Positions 32,630 through 43,842 of a stretch of DNA of 64,000 nt are shown in pieces. A program made the translations under genes and the position numbers. Below the pieces are notes generated by a model. It saw nothing but the letters and a program-made list of their open reading frames with translations, was not told the DNA's origin and did not search any database. The DNA comes from Chionoecetes opilio. Its lineage: Eukaryota; Arthropoda; Malacostraca; Decapoda; Majidae. Position 1 is the stretch's first letter. Every line of letters starts with the position of its first letter. Location: assembly GCA_016584305.1 (NCBI GenBank), contig JACEEZ010015171.1:143501-207500 (forward strand), in the 5' to 3' direction.

Positions 32630-34508
32630 GTAAAGGTATTTTATTTAAAGGAAAGAGCTACACGCTCTTTCCGACATATCTAAAACACTGTCTGCATCCC
32701 TGCTGTCCACACATCCCATACTGACGTGTATAGGCGACAACCCTATCAATACTATTAGTGGGCAAGTCGTTTACGTGTGGGTAATAGATTGTGACAGAGG
32801 TGAAGCTTGCGGTAATGGTATAGTTTCATTAACTTAAAACTTTGCTTCCGGAACAGTTCCATGCTGTAAATCACACGCACACACACGTGAGTTTATTTTC
32901 ATGCGGCTGTTGTATGTGTGTGTGTGTGTCTGTGTGTGTGTCCCTACCAAAATACCAGCACCAGGACACGGCCTCATTATCACAGGAACTAGCAACATAT
33001 CGTGTACCCAGTAGTGTGAGGTACTTCGGTACTGTTTCACTAACCCATTAATGACTCACTCCGGAAGAAAAAAGTCACCTGAGCACGGGAGGTCACTGGC
33101 GATAGGATGGACTCAATGTTTACACGCAAACTTTCACGCTCTTCCTCTTCACTTTTCCCCAACACTGACAATTCTTTCCCAGTACTTGTTAATGAAGTGT
33201 TACTCACTTCACGAGTGATAACACTCGTGTTATCACTGCATACAATAGTGGCTAAACGCTGCCCGCCAGTGACAAAACTGACAAAGGTTGTTACTGTGAC
33301 AATGACTGGGAACGCCAATGCAGCCGCTTCCCTGTGTGCATATTTGCTTCTCCAGCCTGACTCTTTACACTTCAATGACTCAAGCTACTGTTTAAAAGAT
33401 CAAGGCTATTAGACAAAAGGGTGGTTAGGCAAACGACCACTGCGGATGTAGATAAGAAAGTAGCAAAAAAACAACGTATTGGAAGTAAAGTAGCAGAATA
33501 ACCTGAACCTAATCAAATCTAACATACTTTATTCTCAATGGCTTTTTTCTTGCTATTTCTTTCATCCCGCACCCGATGCCAACACTACTTTTGACAAGCT
33601 ATTAATAGTCCGTCACTTATCATACTGTTACACTATATAATTTTGGCAGTAACAATACCCATCTCATAACCTTTATCTTTGTGTCACAGAAAACGCATCG
33701 TGGCTGTGTAAGGCCAGAGGCGAGGGTGGCTGGCTGAAGGACTGCCACTGGTGCACTTGCAAGAACGAGGAACCTGTGTGTGTTCTCAAGCCGAAATGCG
33801 TGACTGGTAAGTATTACGTGACAGAGCTCTGGGACATCAGACAATCAGAAAGAACGTGCACTGATATAAAAAACTAGAGAAAAAACTTAGGTTAGGTTAT
33901 TTTGTTACTTCAGTACTTTGTTTCCTTGTTACTTTCTGTTCCTACATTCCGTTCAGGGTAGCCAACTACACTAGCAAGACGAGTACATCAATGTTAACTG
34001 TGAATGGTGATGAGGAGTGATGGTGGGTAGTAGGTGATGGTGGTGGTGATGAAGAATGATGGGTGATGATGGAGATTGACGGTTGGTGATTTGGAGAGAT
34101 GGATAGGGAATGATGGAAAGTGATACAAAATAATGGGAAGTGATGTGGAGTGATGGGTGGTGATAGAGAATGATGGGAAGTGATACGAACAAATGGTGAT
34201 GGTTGATGCATAGTGTTAAATGCTTTTGCAAAAATAGAAATCACGCTGAAACATTATGCTTGTTAGCTTGGCGAAACTGTTTTAGGGAAGAACCACACGC
34301 ACAGTAGTAGTAGTCATAGTAGTGGTAGTGGTAGTGGTAGCGTAACAATCACTGTGTTGCAGGTGAGGAGAAGTTCCCTGAATGCTCCGGTGATGTGTCG
34401 TGGAAGGTGGATTGCAACACGTGCAACTGCGCAAACGGCGTGTCAGGGTGTACCAGGAAGAGCTGTCCACCACTGAGGATCGGCGACAAACACACACACA
34501 CAAAGTAA
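32566..34508 (+). CDS. Secreted two-domain pacifastin-type serine protease inhibitor
   Basis: Exons 32566-32629, 33690-33806, 34363-34508; 108 aa; both introns phase 1. Residues 1-21 are a hydrophobic signal peptide (MKAHVMVVVVVVVLAAAALS). Domain 1 has cysteines at 28, 40, 43, 45, 52 and 58. Domain 2 has cysteines at 68, 78, 81, 83, 90 and 95, with the family signature DCNTCNC and GCTRKSC. Pacifastin domains form three disulfides and inhibit serine proteases, acting in haemolymph to restrain the phenoloxidase cascade (family knowledge). By analogy with locust inhibitors the P1 residue is Leu54 in domain 1 (chymotrypsin-like target) and Arg92 in domain 2 (trypsin-like target). One domain per exon. 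The C-terminal HTHTK is read from a short CA repeat. Confidence 0.88.
33690..33806 (+). CDS. Pacifastin gene exon 2 (domain 1)
   Basis: Acceptor TTTGTGTCACAG and donor GTAAGT. Encodes ENASWLCKARGEGGWLKDC, HWCTCKNEEPVC and VLKPKCVTG. Confidence 0.88.
33965..34210. repeat. GATGG-rich minisatellite in pacifastin intron 2
   Basis: Imperfect units of GATGGGTGGTGAT and AATGATGGGAAGTGATAC types. Confidence 0.7.
34363..34508 (+). CDS. Pacifastin gene exon 3 (domain 2, stop)
   Basis: Acceptor ACTGTGTTGCAG; encodes EEKFPECSGDVSWKVDCNTC, NCANGVSGCTRKSCPPLR and a stop TAA at 34506. Confidence 0.88.
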
Positions 34509-34538
34509 TTACTATTTTGTAACTAGCATCTTAACTTC

Positions 34539-34548
34539 AATAAATAAA
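34539..34548 (+). terminator. Poly(A) signal of the pacifastin gene
   Basis: Overlapping AATAAATAAA about 30 bp after the stop. A second AATAAA lies near 34638. Confidence 0.75.
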
Positions 34549-34936
34549 CACTCAAGTGTAAGCTTATCAAAATTAGTCACCTGGATGCACTACATGACAA
34601 TTTTTACTTTCAACTCTTCTGTATGTATTGCAATGGTAATAAAGATTGGCACGGACATGTTGTGTTATTCTCGTGTTGTCATGTTGTAGTAATAGTGGAG
34701 CCAGTAGCCATCATTGACATTGGCTGTTCCTATATATATGAAAAGACATTAAACTCCCTATATCTAGCCTATACTTAACATTTTGTTTCATAACCATTTG
34801 TTTCTTACATAAAGTAATTGTCTGTATGAAAAAAAGTTACGGGTCTTACAGCATACTATATACAGGTTAATGGATTAAGAAATAATTTTAATAAAGTTAG
34901 GCCTTGTTGGTGCCACTGGTAGATTCATAAACACAG

Positions 34937-35060
34937 CATGGGGAGGTGGGGGGGGGGCCTCACACAGCATGGGGAGGTGGGGGGGGGGCCTAACACAGCA
35001 TGGGGAGGTGGGGGGGGGCCTCACACAGCATGGGGAGGTGGGGGGGGGGCTCACACAACA
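34937..35060. repeat. ACACAGCATGGGGAGGTGGG minisatellite
   Basis: Four units of about 32 bp with a long G-run in each (GGTGGGGGGGGGGCC). Confidence 0.85.
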
Positions 35061-35174
35061 GACAAAATGGGGAGGAGGATGCTTTCAAAAATCTGTAGTT
35101 TAACAGGTATGCCTACTACCACCCTTCTGGATATCCACGGAATGTCGCCCTGTGATATTCGCTTAAAAAATGCA

Positions 35175-35243
35175 CTGAGGTGAGGTAGACCTAGAGGTGA
35201 GGTAGACCTAGAGGTGAGGTAGACCTAGAGGTGAGGTAGACCT
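35175..35243. repeat. GAGGTGAGGTAGACCTA minisatellite
   Basis: Four near-perfect units of 19 bp. Confidence 0.85.
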
Positions 35244-35751
35244 AAAACCAAGAGAATAATGGAAAGAAGAAAGAGAGGAGCAGATGCCACCCAACACCAC
35301 CAACACATTTCCTGGCAGATGCATGGTCAGTGTTGCTAATGCATAAAAAAAAAAATCGCGAGTAAAGAATAGTTTGCAACACCTTTACACACCATGACCT
35401 TCTCCCCCTCCTCCTCCCTATAACTGCCAAACTCGATTATTTCGGTCCTACGTAGATTTGTGAGTTTTTCCCCCCCTAGCCTTAGTTTAGAGTATGTCTC
35501 TTTCAGCCTCCCCTAACAAATGGCAGTCTTTTAGTACTATACTGCATGGTGTTTTTCGTGGTGTTTGTAGGAACCTTCATGCTATTTTTTGGCTCGTAAC
35601 ACGTATAAACTATAGTGATATAAAGTTGTCACACAGGTAGCCCCGTCTGGGCCAGAATTGCTGTCTGTACTTCCTTTGTATTCCTCCCACACGCCTAGTT
35701 TCCCTCCTCTCTCGTTACTCCCTCTCCCCGTCTATCATTTCATCGGTATTA

Positions 35752-36240
35752 TTTTACATTAGGACCAGAATTCCCTACACAATTGGAAGCATGGTTTCTG
35801 CTTACCTTATTGGATTCTAGGAAGCATTCTCTCTATGAGCTTCCGTCGCAAATCATTACTTTTTATAGAGATATGACATGTTGTTTATAGGGAGGGGAGA
35901 AAAAAGTGTTTACGTGCGCCTCACTCTTCTTCCTCTTGTGACCTGCATCGCCTCGGTTTTTCACTTGCCGCGGACACTTTTTAATGCGAATTTGGCTCCA
36001 GTTAGGAGATCAAAACGTGGGGTTAGTTTAGAAAAGGTTAGTTTAGTGAGTTTAAAGGTGAGGTTAGGTTAGTTAATTTTCATACCTCCTATACACTCTC
36101 CTTCCTATTAAAAACATCTTATCTCCGAAAGAAGTGATTTGCAGCGGAAAACTCAGTGGAGAAAGTTTTTCAGAATCCTTTAAGGTATACATAAACCATA
36201 CTCCCAAGTGTGTAGAGAATTCTGGTCCTAGAGTAAAAAT
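35752..36240. mobile_element. Foldback element with TTAGG-like core (a)
   Basis: Inverted arms of about 150 bp (35752-35910 and 36080-36240), both with TAGGACCAGAATT at the outer end and TATGGTTT-like and GCAAATCA motifs inward. The core at 36003-36072 contains GTTAGTTTAG and GAGGTTAGGTTAG. No coding capacity. Confidence 0.8.
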
Positions 36241-36298
36241 TTACTATTGCATCTCTTCCTCCGTTAATTAATCCTTATGCATTTTTTCCCCTATTAAA

Positions 36299-36895
36299 CA
36301 ATAGGGTATAATTCTAGTATTTGCCCATACTCCCCCTTTGACCCCAAACAAGCTTGGGGACCTGGGAGAATGCAGGATATATGGCTGGGGTACAAAATAT
36401 GCGTCGCAACCACATACTTTTTGAGTTATGGAAGTTATAAAAATTCCCTAGATCTAGGGAAAATTAATTGGATTTCTTCTGAGTCCAGAGACGTGTGACC
36501 CTGACAATCCTCACAGAATGATGACCGAAGTGTCGAGAACACACCCAAGCCCCCGCTAGGAGGTTAGGGTAGGTTTGGTTAGATTTGGTTAGGTTAGGTT
36601 AGGTTAGATTTGGTTAGGTTAGATTATATTTGGTTAGGTTAGGTTAGATTAGGTTAGGTTATCGGTGGGTCAAGCCCCCCGTTAGGTTAGGTTAATTTTG
36701 GTTAGGCAAATTTCTCTAGATATAAGGAAATTACCCTAGATCTAGGGAATTTTACCCCCTTAAACAACTCTTAAATTACGTGTTTCCGACGCATAATTTG
36801 TTCCCCACCCGAAAACCCTGCATTCCCACAGGTCCCCAAACTTGTTTAGGGGAAGTGGGAGAGTATGGGCAAACACTAGAATATGACCCAAAATA
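36299..36895. mobile_element. Foldback element with TTAGG-like core (b)
   Basis: Arms of about 170 bp: TATTTGCCCATACTCCCCC, AACAAGCTTGGGGACCTG, ATGCGTCG and CCCTAGATCTAGGG at left, inverted at right. The core 36560-36700 is TTAGGTTAGGTTAGATTTGG-like. The left-arm motif also appears at 385-505 beside the AACCT satellite. Confidence 0.82.
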
Positions 36896-36899
36896 GCAT

Positions 36900-37300
36900 A
36901 CTTAGGACCACTGCGTCTGTTACTCCTGGTAAACCCATTTGTACACGACTGTAATCTTCATCATTCACTCATTGCTTCCTCCATATCCTGTAATTCTTCT
37001 TCCTACCATCATTCGATTCTTCCTACACTCCTCCCCTTCCTTCTTCAAGGTCTTCCTAACCGAATGGGAAGGCCACCACCCTCGCCCCCTTCCCCACAAT
37101 GGCACCCGGCACTTCCCACCATGACCCGAAGGCTTCTCAGCTCCGGTTTTCGAGGCTCTGAACACATGACGCCCATTTGGATCCTGTTCGTTTGCGGGTT
37201 TTTCTCACACACATGCACACGCAAACTCGCGCGAAAACACACAAAATCAACGAGTATTATTCACTACTTCAAGTACGTAATCTAGAATGATGAAAATTAT
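36900..37300. other. Pyrimidine-rich spacer
   Basis: No recognised gene. Short open frames on both strands lack any family signature I know. Confidence 0.45.
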
Positions 37301-37318
37301 TGTTGAGACTAAAGCTTA

Positions 37319-37737
37319 GGGTTCGTCCACACTGGCGACAAAACATGCTGGCAACACAAAATACAACATAGTAGGCAGTAAGTTGTGAAGTCATTATTGA
37401 TACAATGTTGTAGACATGTTGGTACTGATCTGTAGGTGATATGTTGGTAACACTGGTGTGGACAAGTCAATGTTGGGGAAGACATATGGGCAGACACACA
37501 GACACACACACACATCTGCCGCCAAGAAATCCTCACATACCGACATGATATTCATGTCTCCAGAGAGCAAGTTTGGACCTCACGTTAGTCTTCTCTTTTT
37601 ACCAACATATTGCCAATATTGTAACACATCTTGCTTCATACATTGTTGTAGATGATGTATCCAAATGTCGACTGTTGTGTTTCGGGTAGTGTTTTCAACT
37701 TGTCTGTAGACAAAATGTCGCCAGTGTGGACGAACCC
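37319..37737. mobile_element. MITE with GGGTTCGTCCACACTGGCG ends
   Basis: 419 bp with about 22-bp near-perfect terminal inverted repeats (GGGTTCGTCCACACTGGCGA and its inverse). The inside is AT-rich with many tandem GTTGGTA/GTTGTAGA-like bits. No transposase. The superfamily is uncertain (PIF/Harbinger-like is possible). Confidence 0.8.
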
Positions 37738-37739
37738 CA

Positions 37740-38550
37740 ACCAAGATTGTACAGTTCATCCTTCGTATGGTTAGACCTCCACAGAAAATAATTATTTGGG
37801 CTAATAATTCAACTTGTACTCACGATAAGTGGAGACACGTTAACCTCCTTAGTAGTTGCAAACTCCCTCTGTAAAAGGAAAATACGATTTAGTCAATGAC
37901 CACCCACTAGTTATTAAGTAACATTGACATGTGGTTAACGTGAAAACTCGAGTTTTGTATCTATCTCACCTGGTATATTTGGATCGCCCGCAGCGTAACG
38001 CCAACCCACAAGTAACTCCGTCCTTCCTACTGGCCAGCGGTATTAGAGAGATTAACTATTGGCAGCGAACGTAGTTTGGTGATCTGTTACAGTCCACCGT
38101 ATTGAGTGGTGAGCCTGTTTGTTGTAGACTTGTAATCTTGTAGTTGTAGTAATAGTTTTCCAGGATTGCGTCCGTATCACGATATTGTAACTGTGTTCAC
38201 TGTCTGTGATCCTCGGTTATAATTCCCGGCAAGTTTGCTCAGCCCGGCTTCTGTCCACAACTCCTTTGAACGTTCAGAGCCGTGTATTCCCTTGCCTCTC
38301 ACGGCGGATGTATACGAACTAGTGCACAAGGATTCATTTCTTAATATTAACACTTATACAAATTTGATACATTACAGATACTCGTAATGTAATCACGGTG
38401 AATACATTTACTTATTTAAAGAAACAATAACTAAATAACCAAACGTTATGTACAACAAAAGTCTCAAATAAGCAAAACACCTCACCAACAATCTCCCGTC
38501 AAACCCAGGGTGCTTCACGAAACAGACTCGACTCAACCAACCCAGGCAGC
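37740..38550. other. Unannotated spacer
   Basis: Non-repetitive sequence of mixed composition, no convincing exon found. Confidence 0.45.
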
Positions 38551-38561
38551 GACATCTCTTG

Positions 38562-38728
38562 GACGAATATCAAACCCACGCAGCGACATCTCTTGGAAGA
38601 ATATCAAACCCACGCAGCGACATCTCTTGGAAGAATATCAAACCCACGCAGCGACATCTCTTGGAAGAATATCAAACCCACGCAGCGACATCTCTTGGAA
38701 GAATATCAAACCCACGCAGCGACATCCA
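38562..38728. repeat. 34-bp tandem repeat
   Basis: Five units of GAATATCAAACCCACGCAGC and GACATCTCTTGGAA. Open frames across it are due to the repeat. Confidence 0.92.
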
Positions 38729-38928
38729 CACATATGACAATGATGATATAGTAGTAGTATTAGTAGTGGTAGTTAAAAGTGGTAGTGGTAGTACTAGTAG
38801 TGGTGGTGGTGAATGGTGAATAATAGAAAAGAAAAAAAAATAGTTATTAACATAGTAATGATGACAATAAAAATAATGATAAAAATACTAATACAAAAAT
38901 AATGATAATAATGGATACTAGCTACTGT

Positions 38929-38929
<1 letters not shown>

Positions 38930-38981
<52 letters not shown>
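38930..38981. repeat. (TAC)n microsatellite
   Basis: About 17 TAC units. Confidence 0.95.
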
Positions 38982-39257
38982 ACAATAACAACAACAGCAA
39001 CAAAAACAAGAAAACAATAACAACTAAATACGGGACAAGTAGGTACGCATTTTTTTTTTTTCTCTCTCTCTCTCTCTCTCTCTTGATAACCGGGAGCCCT
39101 TGCTGAGGAAGACAGTCACGTTATATTGTGTTTAATCATAAATGTGGGAAAGGAAAGAGAGGAAGTGAGGTAAGGACTGGAGGAGGGCAAGGTAAAGGGA
39201 GGGAGGGAGGAAATACTCGTAAATATCGAAAAGATGGGGACGGGAAAGTGAAATGCC

Positions 39258-39279
39258 GAGAGAGAGAGAGAGAGAGAGA

Positions 39280-39348
<69 letters not shown>

Positions 39349-39405
39349 AAGACGAGAACAACCGAAATCTTCCTCACTTGATCATGGGATTATCGAAGGT
39401 GAGTA

Positions 39406-39453
<48 letters not shown>
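39258..39453. repeat. (GA)n and inverted (CT)n pair
   Basis: GA run 39258-39343 and CT run 39408-39453, able to pair as a long hairpin around a 64-bp loop. Confidence 0.9.
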
Positions 39454-39456
<3 letters not shown>

Positions 39457-39544
39457 AGCCAATGTGTGCAGTGCAAAATACAGCTAGGTGCGTCACTCTG
39501 TCAGCCAATTAGAAAATCAAACCAGTTTACCTGTGTGTGCCCGT

Positions 39545-39912
39545 CCACCAATCAGTGACGTCCTGTGAGACCCGCTGTACGTACGCCTGTGTGTGTGTCC
39601 GTCCACCAATCAGTGACGTCCTGTGAGACCCGCTGTACGTACGCCTGTGTGTGTGTCAGTCCACCAATCAGTGACGTCCTGTGAGACCCGCTGTACGTAC
39701 GCCTGTGTGTGTGTCCGTCCACCAATCAGTGACGTCCTGTGAGACCCGCTGTACGTACGCCTGTGTGTGTGTCCTTCCACCAATCAGTGACGTCCTGTGA
39801 GACCCGCTGTACGTACGCCTGTGTGTGTGTCCGTCCACCAATCAGTGACGTCCTGTGAGACCCGCTGTACGTACGCCTGTGTGTGTGTCCGTCCACCAAT
39901 CAGTGACGTCCG
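39545..39912. repeat. 58-bp array with CCAAT and CRE-like motifs
   Basis: Seven copies (39545, 39603, 39661, 39719, 39777, 39835, and a partial one at 39893) at exactly 58-bp spacing. Each contains CCACCAATCAGTGACGTCC and TGTACGTACGCCTG then a GT run. Confidence 0.93.
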
Positions 39913-40019
39913 CACAGCATGTATATTCCTCTAAAACATTGCATACATAGCCCTAAAATACTTAGTATACCCGTACATAATGGTAGATAACTTAATATAC
40001 ATAACTCAAGAAAACTTAG

Positions 40020-40900
40020 CATCGTCATCATCATGATCAGTCTCTTTGAGTGCACTGCAGGACCAAGGCTCCTCCAACCTTCTCCACTCACCTCTATTGG
40101 CTGCCTGTCTATTTCATGCCACCCAGCAAACCTTTCTATCTCATCTCTCCTTCTAGTTCTCTGTCTGCCCTGCCTTCCCTTACCATCCCTGGGATGTCAT
40201 TCTTTTACTCTAGATGTCCATTATCTGTTCGGAGCATGACATGTTCTGCCCATGTCCACTTTCTTCTTTTAATTGTAGTCAAGATATCATCAACTTTTGT
40301 CTGCTCCCTAATCCATGATGCTCTCTTCCTATCTCTCCATGTTATGCCAAGCAGTATTCTCTCCATTCCCATTTGGACACTGATGTTTTGGGTCCAGGAC
40401 TTTCATAAGACTCCAGGTTTCAGATCTATATGTTAGAACTCGTAAGATGCACTGATTATATACCTTTCTCTTCAGTGACAGTGGGAGATGACTTTTCATG
40501 ACAGTGTTGTTTACCAAACGCACGTCATCCCAGCCCTAGTCTTATTTTGAATTTTTTTCCATGATCTGGAATTGCACTAATTTTCTGTCCCAAGTAAATA
40601 TATTCCTGAACACATTCTATTACTTCATCTTCTACTTTAACTTCATGGTCTGGTGTGTAATTGTTGAACATCAACTTAGTTTTCTTTATATTCATATTTC
40701 GACTTACTTTTTGGCTTTATCTGTGCAATTGCAAAATCCTCTGCTGTAGTTCATCTGTAGATTCGCTCATCAGAACAATATCAGCAAATGTGAGTTATTT
40801 AGGTTTTCTCCATCTATCTTAGTTCCCACATCCTCCCCTTCCTTTTAAAACCTCCTCCAATACCGCCGCAAACAGCTTACCGTAGATAACAGTGAAGTCG
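40020..40900 (-). pseudogene. RTE-like LINE ORF2 fragment, frameshifted
   Basis: The minus strand reads FADIVLMSESTDELQQR (RT catalytic motif region, where FADD has lost one Asp) at about 40750-40795, then SLKRKVYNQCILRVLTYRSE and TWSLMK near 40400-40500, and EVSGEGWRSLGPAVHSKRLI near 40030-40090, ending in an ATGATGATG-type tail. These are consecutive conserved blocks of RTE-type ORF2. Multiple frameshifts show it is dead. Confidence 0.82.
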
Positions 40901-41353
40901 CCACCTGCAGTGATGTCGCCAGGCGCCAAATATTACGAATTATAGCATTACTACTGATTTGTATGTGCCACTGAAGATAATACACAGTAGTTTATATCAT
41001 GACTATAATCTACCCTGTTTCAGCGTTGTTTTATGCTTTGTAGCTGCAAGTATATACGGTTTCAAATTTCACTACGCGTTTTTTTTTCGGGCGACGACGA
41101 CAGCGGTACGACACTCGGTAAATAAACACTAGATGGCGACTCTACTGTTGGTAGCCACTTTGTAGATATTTTTGTAATTTGTTCATTTATAGCCATACTA
41201 TGACACAGATGAAGACACAAAATGACACAGACTCTCCAGATAGCCCCTTCTAACTTTCCTGAAATCATGGATGTAGAAATGTAAGTATTAACGCCACCAC
41301 ACGTCTGTAAACAGAAAAAAAAGTTGTCCTGGCGACTTTACTGTTATCTACGG
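40880..41353. mobile_element. TA-flanked MITE with CCGTAGATAACAGT ends
   Basis: Termini CCGTAGATAACAGTGAAGTC and (inverse) CCGTAGATAACAGTAAAGTC, flanked by TA at 40878-40879 and 41354-41355. 474 bp, no transposase. Internal sequence recurs as relics at 10776-10879 and 11206-11243. It abuts or slightly overlaps the distal end of the LINE fragment. Confidence 0.8.
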
Positions 41354-41757
41354 TAGGAGAAATAATGCGCCTTGTCTGACCCTTTTCTTTATTGGTATTG
41401 GTATACATAGCCCTGAAATCTCGGTTATGTCCCCTCCCCTAAAAATAGTATACATGACCTCGAAAAACCTAAATACTATATGTAGACGCCAAAAAACGTG
41501 CAGTATGCAGTCCAAAAAGTTATTTACGTAGCCCAAAAAACTTTGTACACGGAGCACCCAAAAAACTAAAAATAGTTTGGCCCTAAAATGTTGATATACG
41601 TGGGCAATAAAAAAGCGATTATAACAAGACAAAAAACAAATCATACGTACGAACTAAAAAGTTACAATCATGCACGAAACAAATATATAACAAATTCAGT
41701 TTTTATAGCTAAATAGTTGAACATTATGATAAAGAATTGATGTATTTCTTCATCATG

Positions 41758-41874
<117 letters not shown>

Positions 41875-42113
41875 ATGTCGTATTCTATCTCATACTACAC
41901 ACTAGTACTATTACTACTACATCACCACCTTCTATACTACTACTACTACTGCGCTACTACTATACTGCCGCTACTACTACATCCACACACTACCTCCGCT
42001 ACTACTACTACTACCACTCCTGTGTTCCTTACTTACTCACTTACTTACTTCCTTCTTACGTGTTCCTTACAACAAAGAAATTTAGCATTGTATGATTATT
42101 ATCAGTATGGAAA

Positions 42114-42119
42114 TATAAA
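42114..42119 (+). promoter_or_regulatory. Candidate TATA box of the cuticle gene
   Basis: TATAAA 143 bp before the ATG, which would place a transcription start near 42143. A (CT)n run lies in the presumed 5' UTR. The placement is inference. Confidence 0.3.
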
Positions 42120-42182
42120 GTGTGATTGTAGCCTATTTTTCGATCACCATAATTATATCTTTATATTTGCTTATGTGCTATC

Positions 42183-42185
<3 letters not shown>

Positions 42186-42245
<60 letters not shown>
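42186..42245. repeat. (CT)n in the cuticle gene 5' leader
   Basis: 30 CT units ending 12 bp before the start codon. Confidence 0.95.
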
Positions 42246-42249
<4 letters not shown>

Positions 42250-42256
42250 TTTGAAG

Positions 42257-42466
42257 ATGGTGGTGAGCCTAGTGTTGGTGATGGCGGTGATGGTGATGAT
42301 GGTGACGGGTGACGCAACACCTGAACACCTAGACGTGGACCCATCCTCCTACACGCATTACCACCACGACACACGCCCCCTTCACCAAGCCTTCCCCCAC
42401 GTCTCCATCCCCGCCACGCCTCATCACGACACCCACGCCTTCCACCATGGACCCCACGAGCCTAAG
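42257..42466 (+). CDS. Cuticle gene exon 1
   Basis: ATG in context TGAAG-ATGG; donor GTAAAT. Encodes the signal peptide and a His-rich segment ending HAFHHGPHEPK. An unusually large first exon, as most RR genes have a 4-codon first exon. Confidence 0.82.
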
Positions 42467-43802
42467 GTAAATATCATGTCCTCCTCGTCAACCCAATATG
42501 TATTTACCTGTTTCCGCTTTAAGATTTCCGTTTTCTTCCTTGGTCTGATGTAATTACCAGGGTGACTTATTCATTTATTAGCAATGGTGCTAGTTTTAAA
42601 GTGGGGAAGTCTGTGTCACTTTTTACCGATATTGTGTATACTTGACGTGTTGCATCTGTTACTTATCTATCCATTCGTACGTATAGTAATTTGTTGTGGT
42701 CAGCCAACACCACCTCGGCGTCAAGACAGGATGTAACAAGTCATCGTGTAGGAGGGAGCTCTGAGAACCCTGTCACGGTTCCTACTTTTCTCACCATAAA
42801 TACCCTAGGTGTAGATAAACAACACATGTGGTAATGATAATGATAATAGTGATGATAAACATAATGATAACAACAATCAGTCTAACACGAATCTCCCTAT
42901 CTTTTTGCCGTTACTCTGGCCACACCCTAATACCTTGACCTTGACCTTTGATACCTTTGAAGAATCTTGCCCGTTATCGGCGGAGTTGAGGTGGGCCTCC
43001 ACTCATTCCAGGTGTAGTATGTAGCTCCCTGTTCCTTGCCTCCAGGACCACTGAAGGCAGAGTGTTGTCATTAGAGCTACTGTACGTAGCCTGGCGTGGG
43101 TGGCTGGTCTGGGATGTCAGCCAGCCACTTGTCAAGGTGATGTTTGAAGGTGTCCGTGGTGACGCCCGGTAGGTCCCGAATGTGTCTTGGGGCACAATTG
43201 AAGAGCCGTACACCATTGTGGGAGAAGCAGCAGAAGCTGTGGTGTATGAGGGTTTGTAGTCCTTTAGAGGAGGCGCATGTACTCTGTACATACTTCCGGA
43301 TCTTACACACGCAGACATGATGAGCCATATTGCATCCCAAAAGGATTTTATGAATAAATATCTTGTCGCCCAGTAGCTTAAAAATGTCCTTACTGGGCGA
43401 CAGCTTTCCATCACTGGGAGACCTTTTGGTCGCCCAGTTAGCATGTTAAAAAATGCACTGATAGTACTCTTAGTGAAACAATACCGTGTTTAAGAAGATT
43501 ACGTTCTTCTATATGTTTGTCATATGATGGTCTAATAACACTGTGCCTCTACCTGATAACGGATGGGTTGAATGGTCGAAGCATTACAGAGCTCCATTTC
43601 CTTTCAAACATGGATGGGATATAGGTCGAATTCCTAGATCACAGGCAAGAATCATGACTCTCTCTCTCTCTCTCTCTCTTTAGCAGTATCCGAGGCGGCC
43701 GACCAAGTTCGGGTACAGCGTGAAGGACGATTATCACGGCACCGAGTATTCCCGTCACGAGACAAGCGACGCCTCAGGGACCACCGGCCACTACCAGGTG
43801 TG

Positions 43803-43842
<40 letters not shown>

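Noticed and set aside
33040..33412. Overlapping frames of about 100 codons on both strands in pacifastin intron 1
   Set aside because: No recognisable domain, no splice support, and both strands are equally open.
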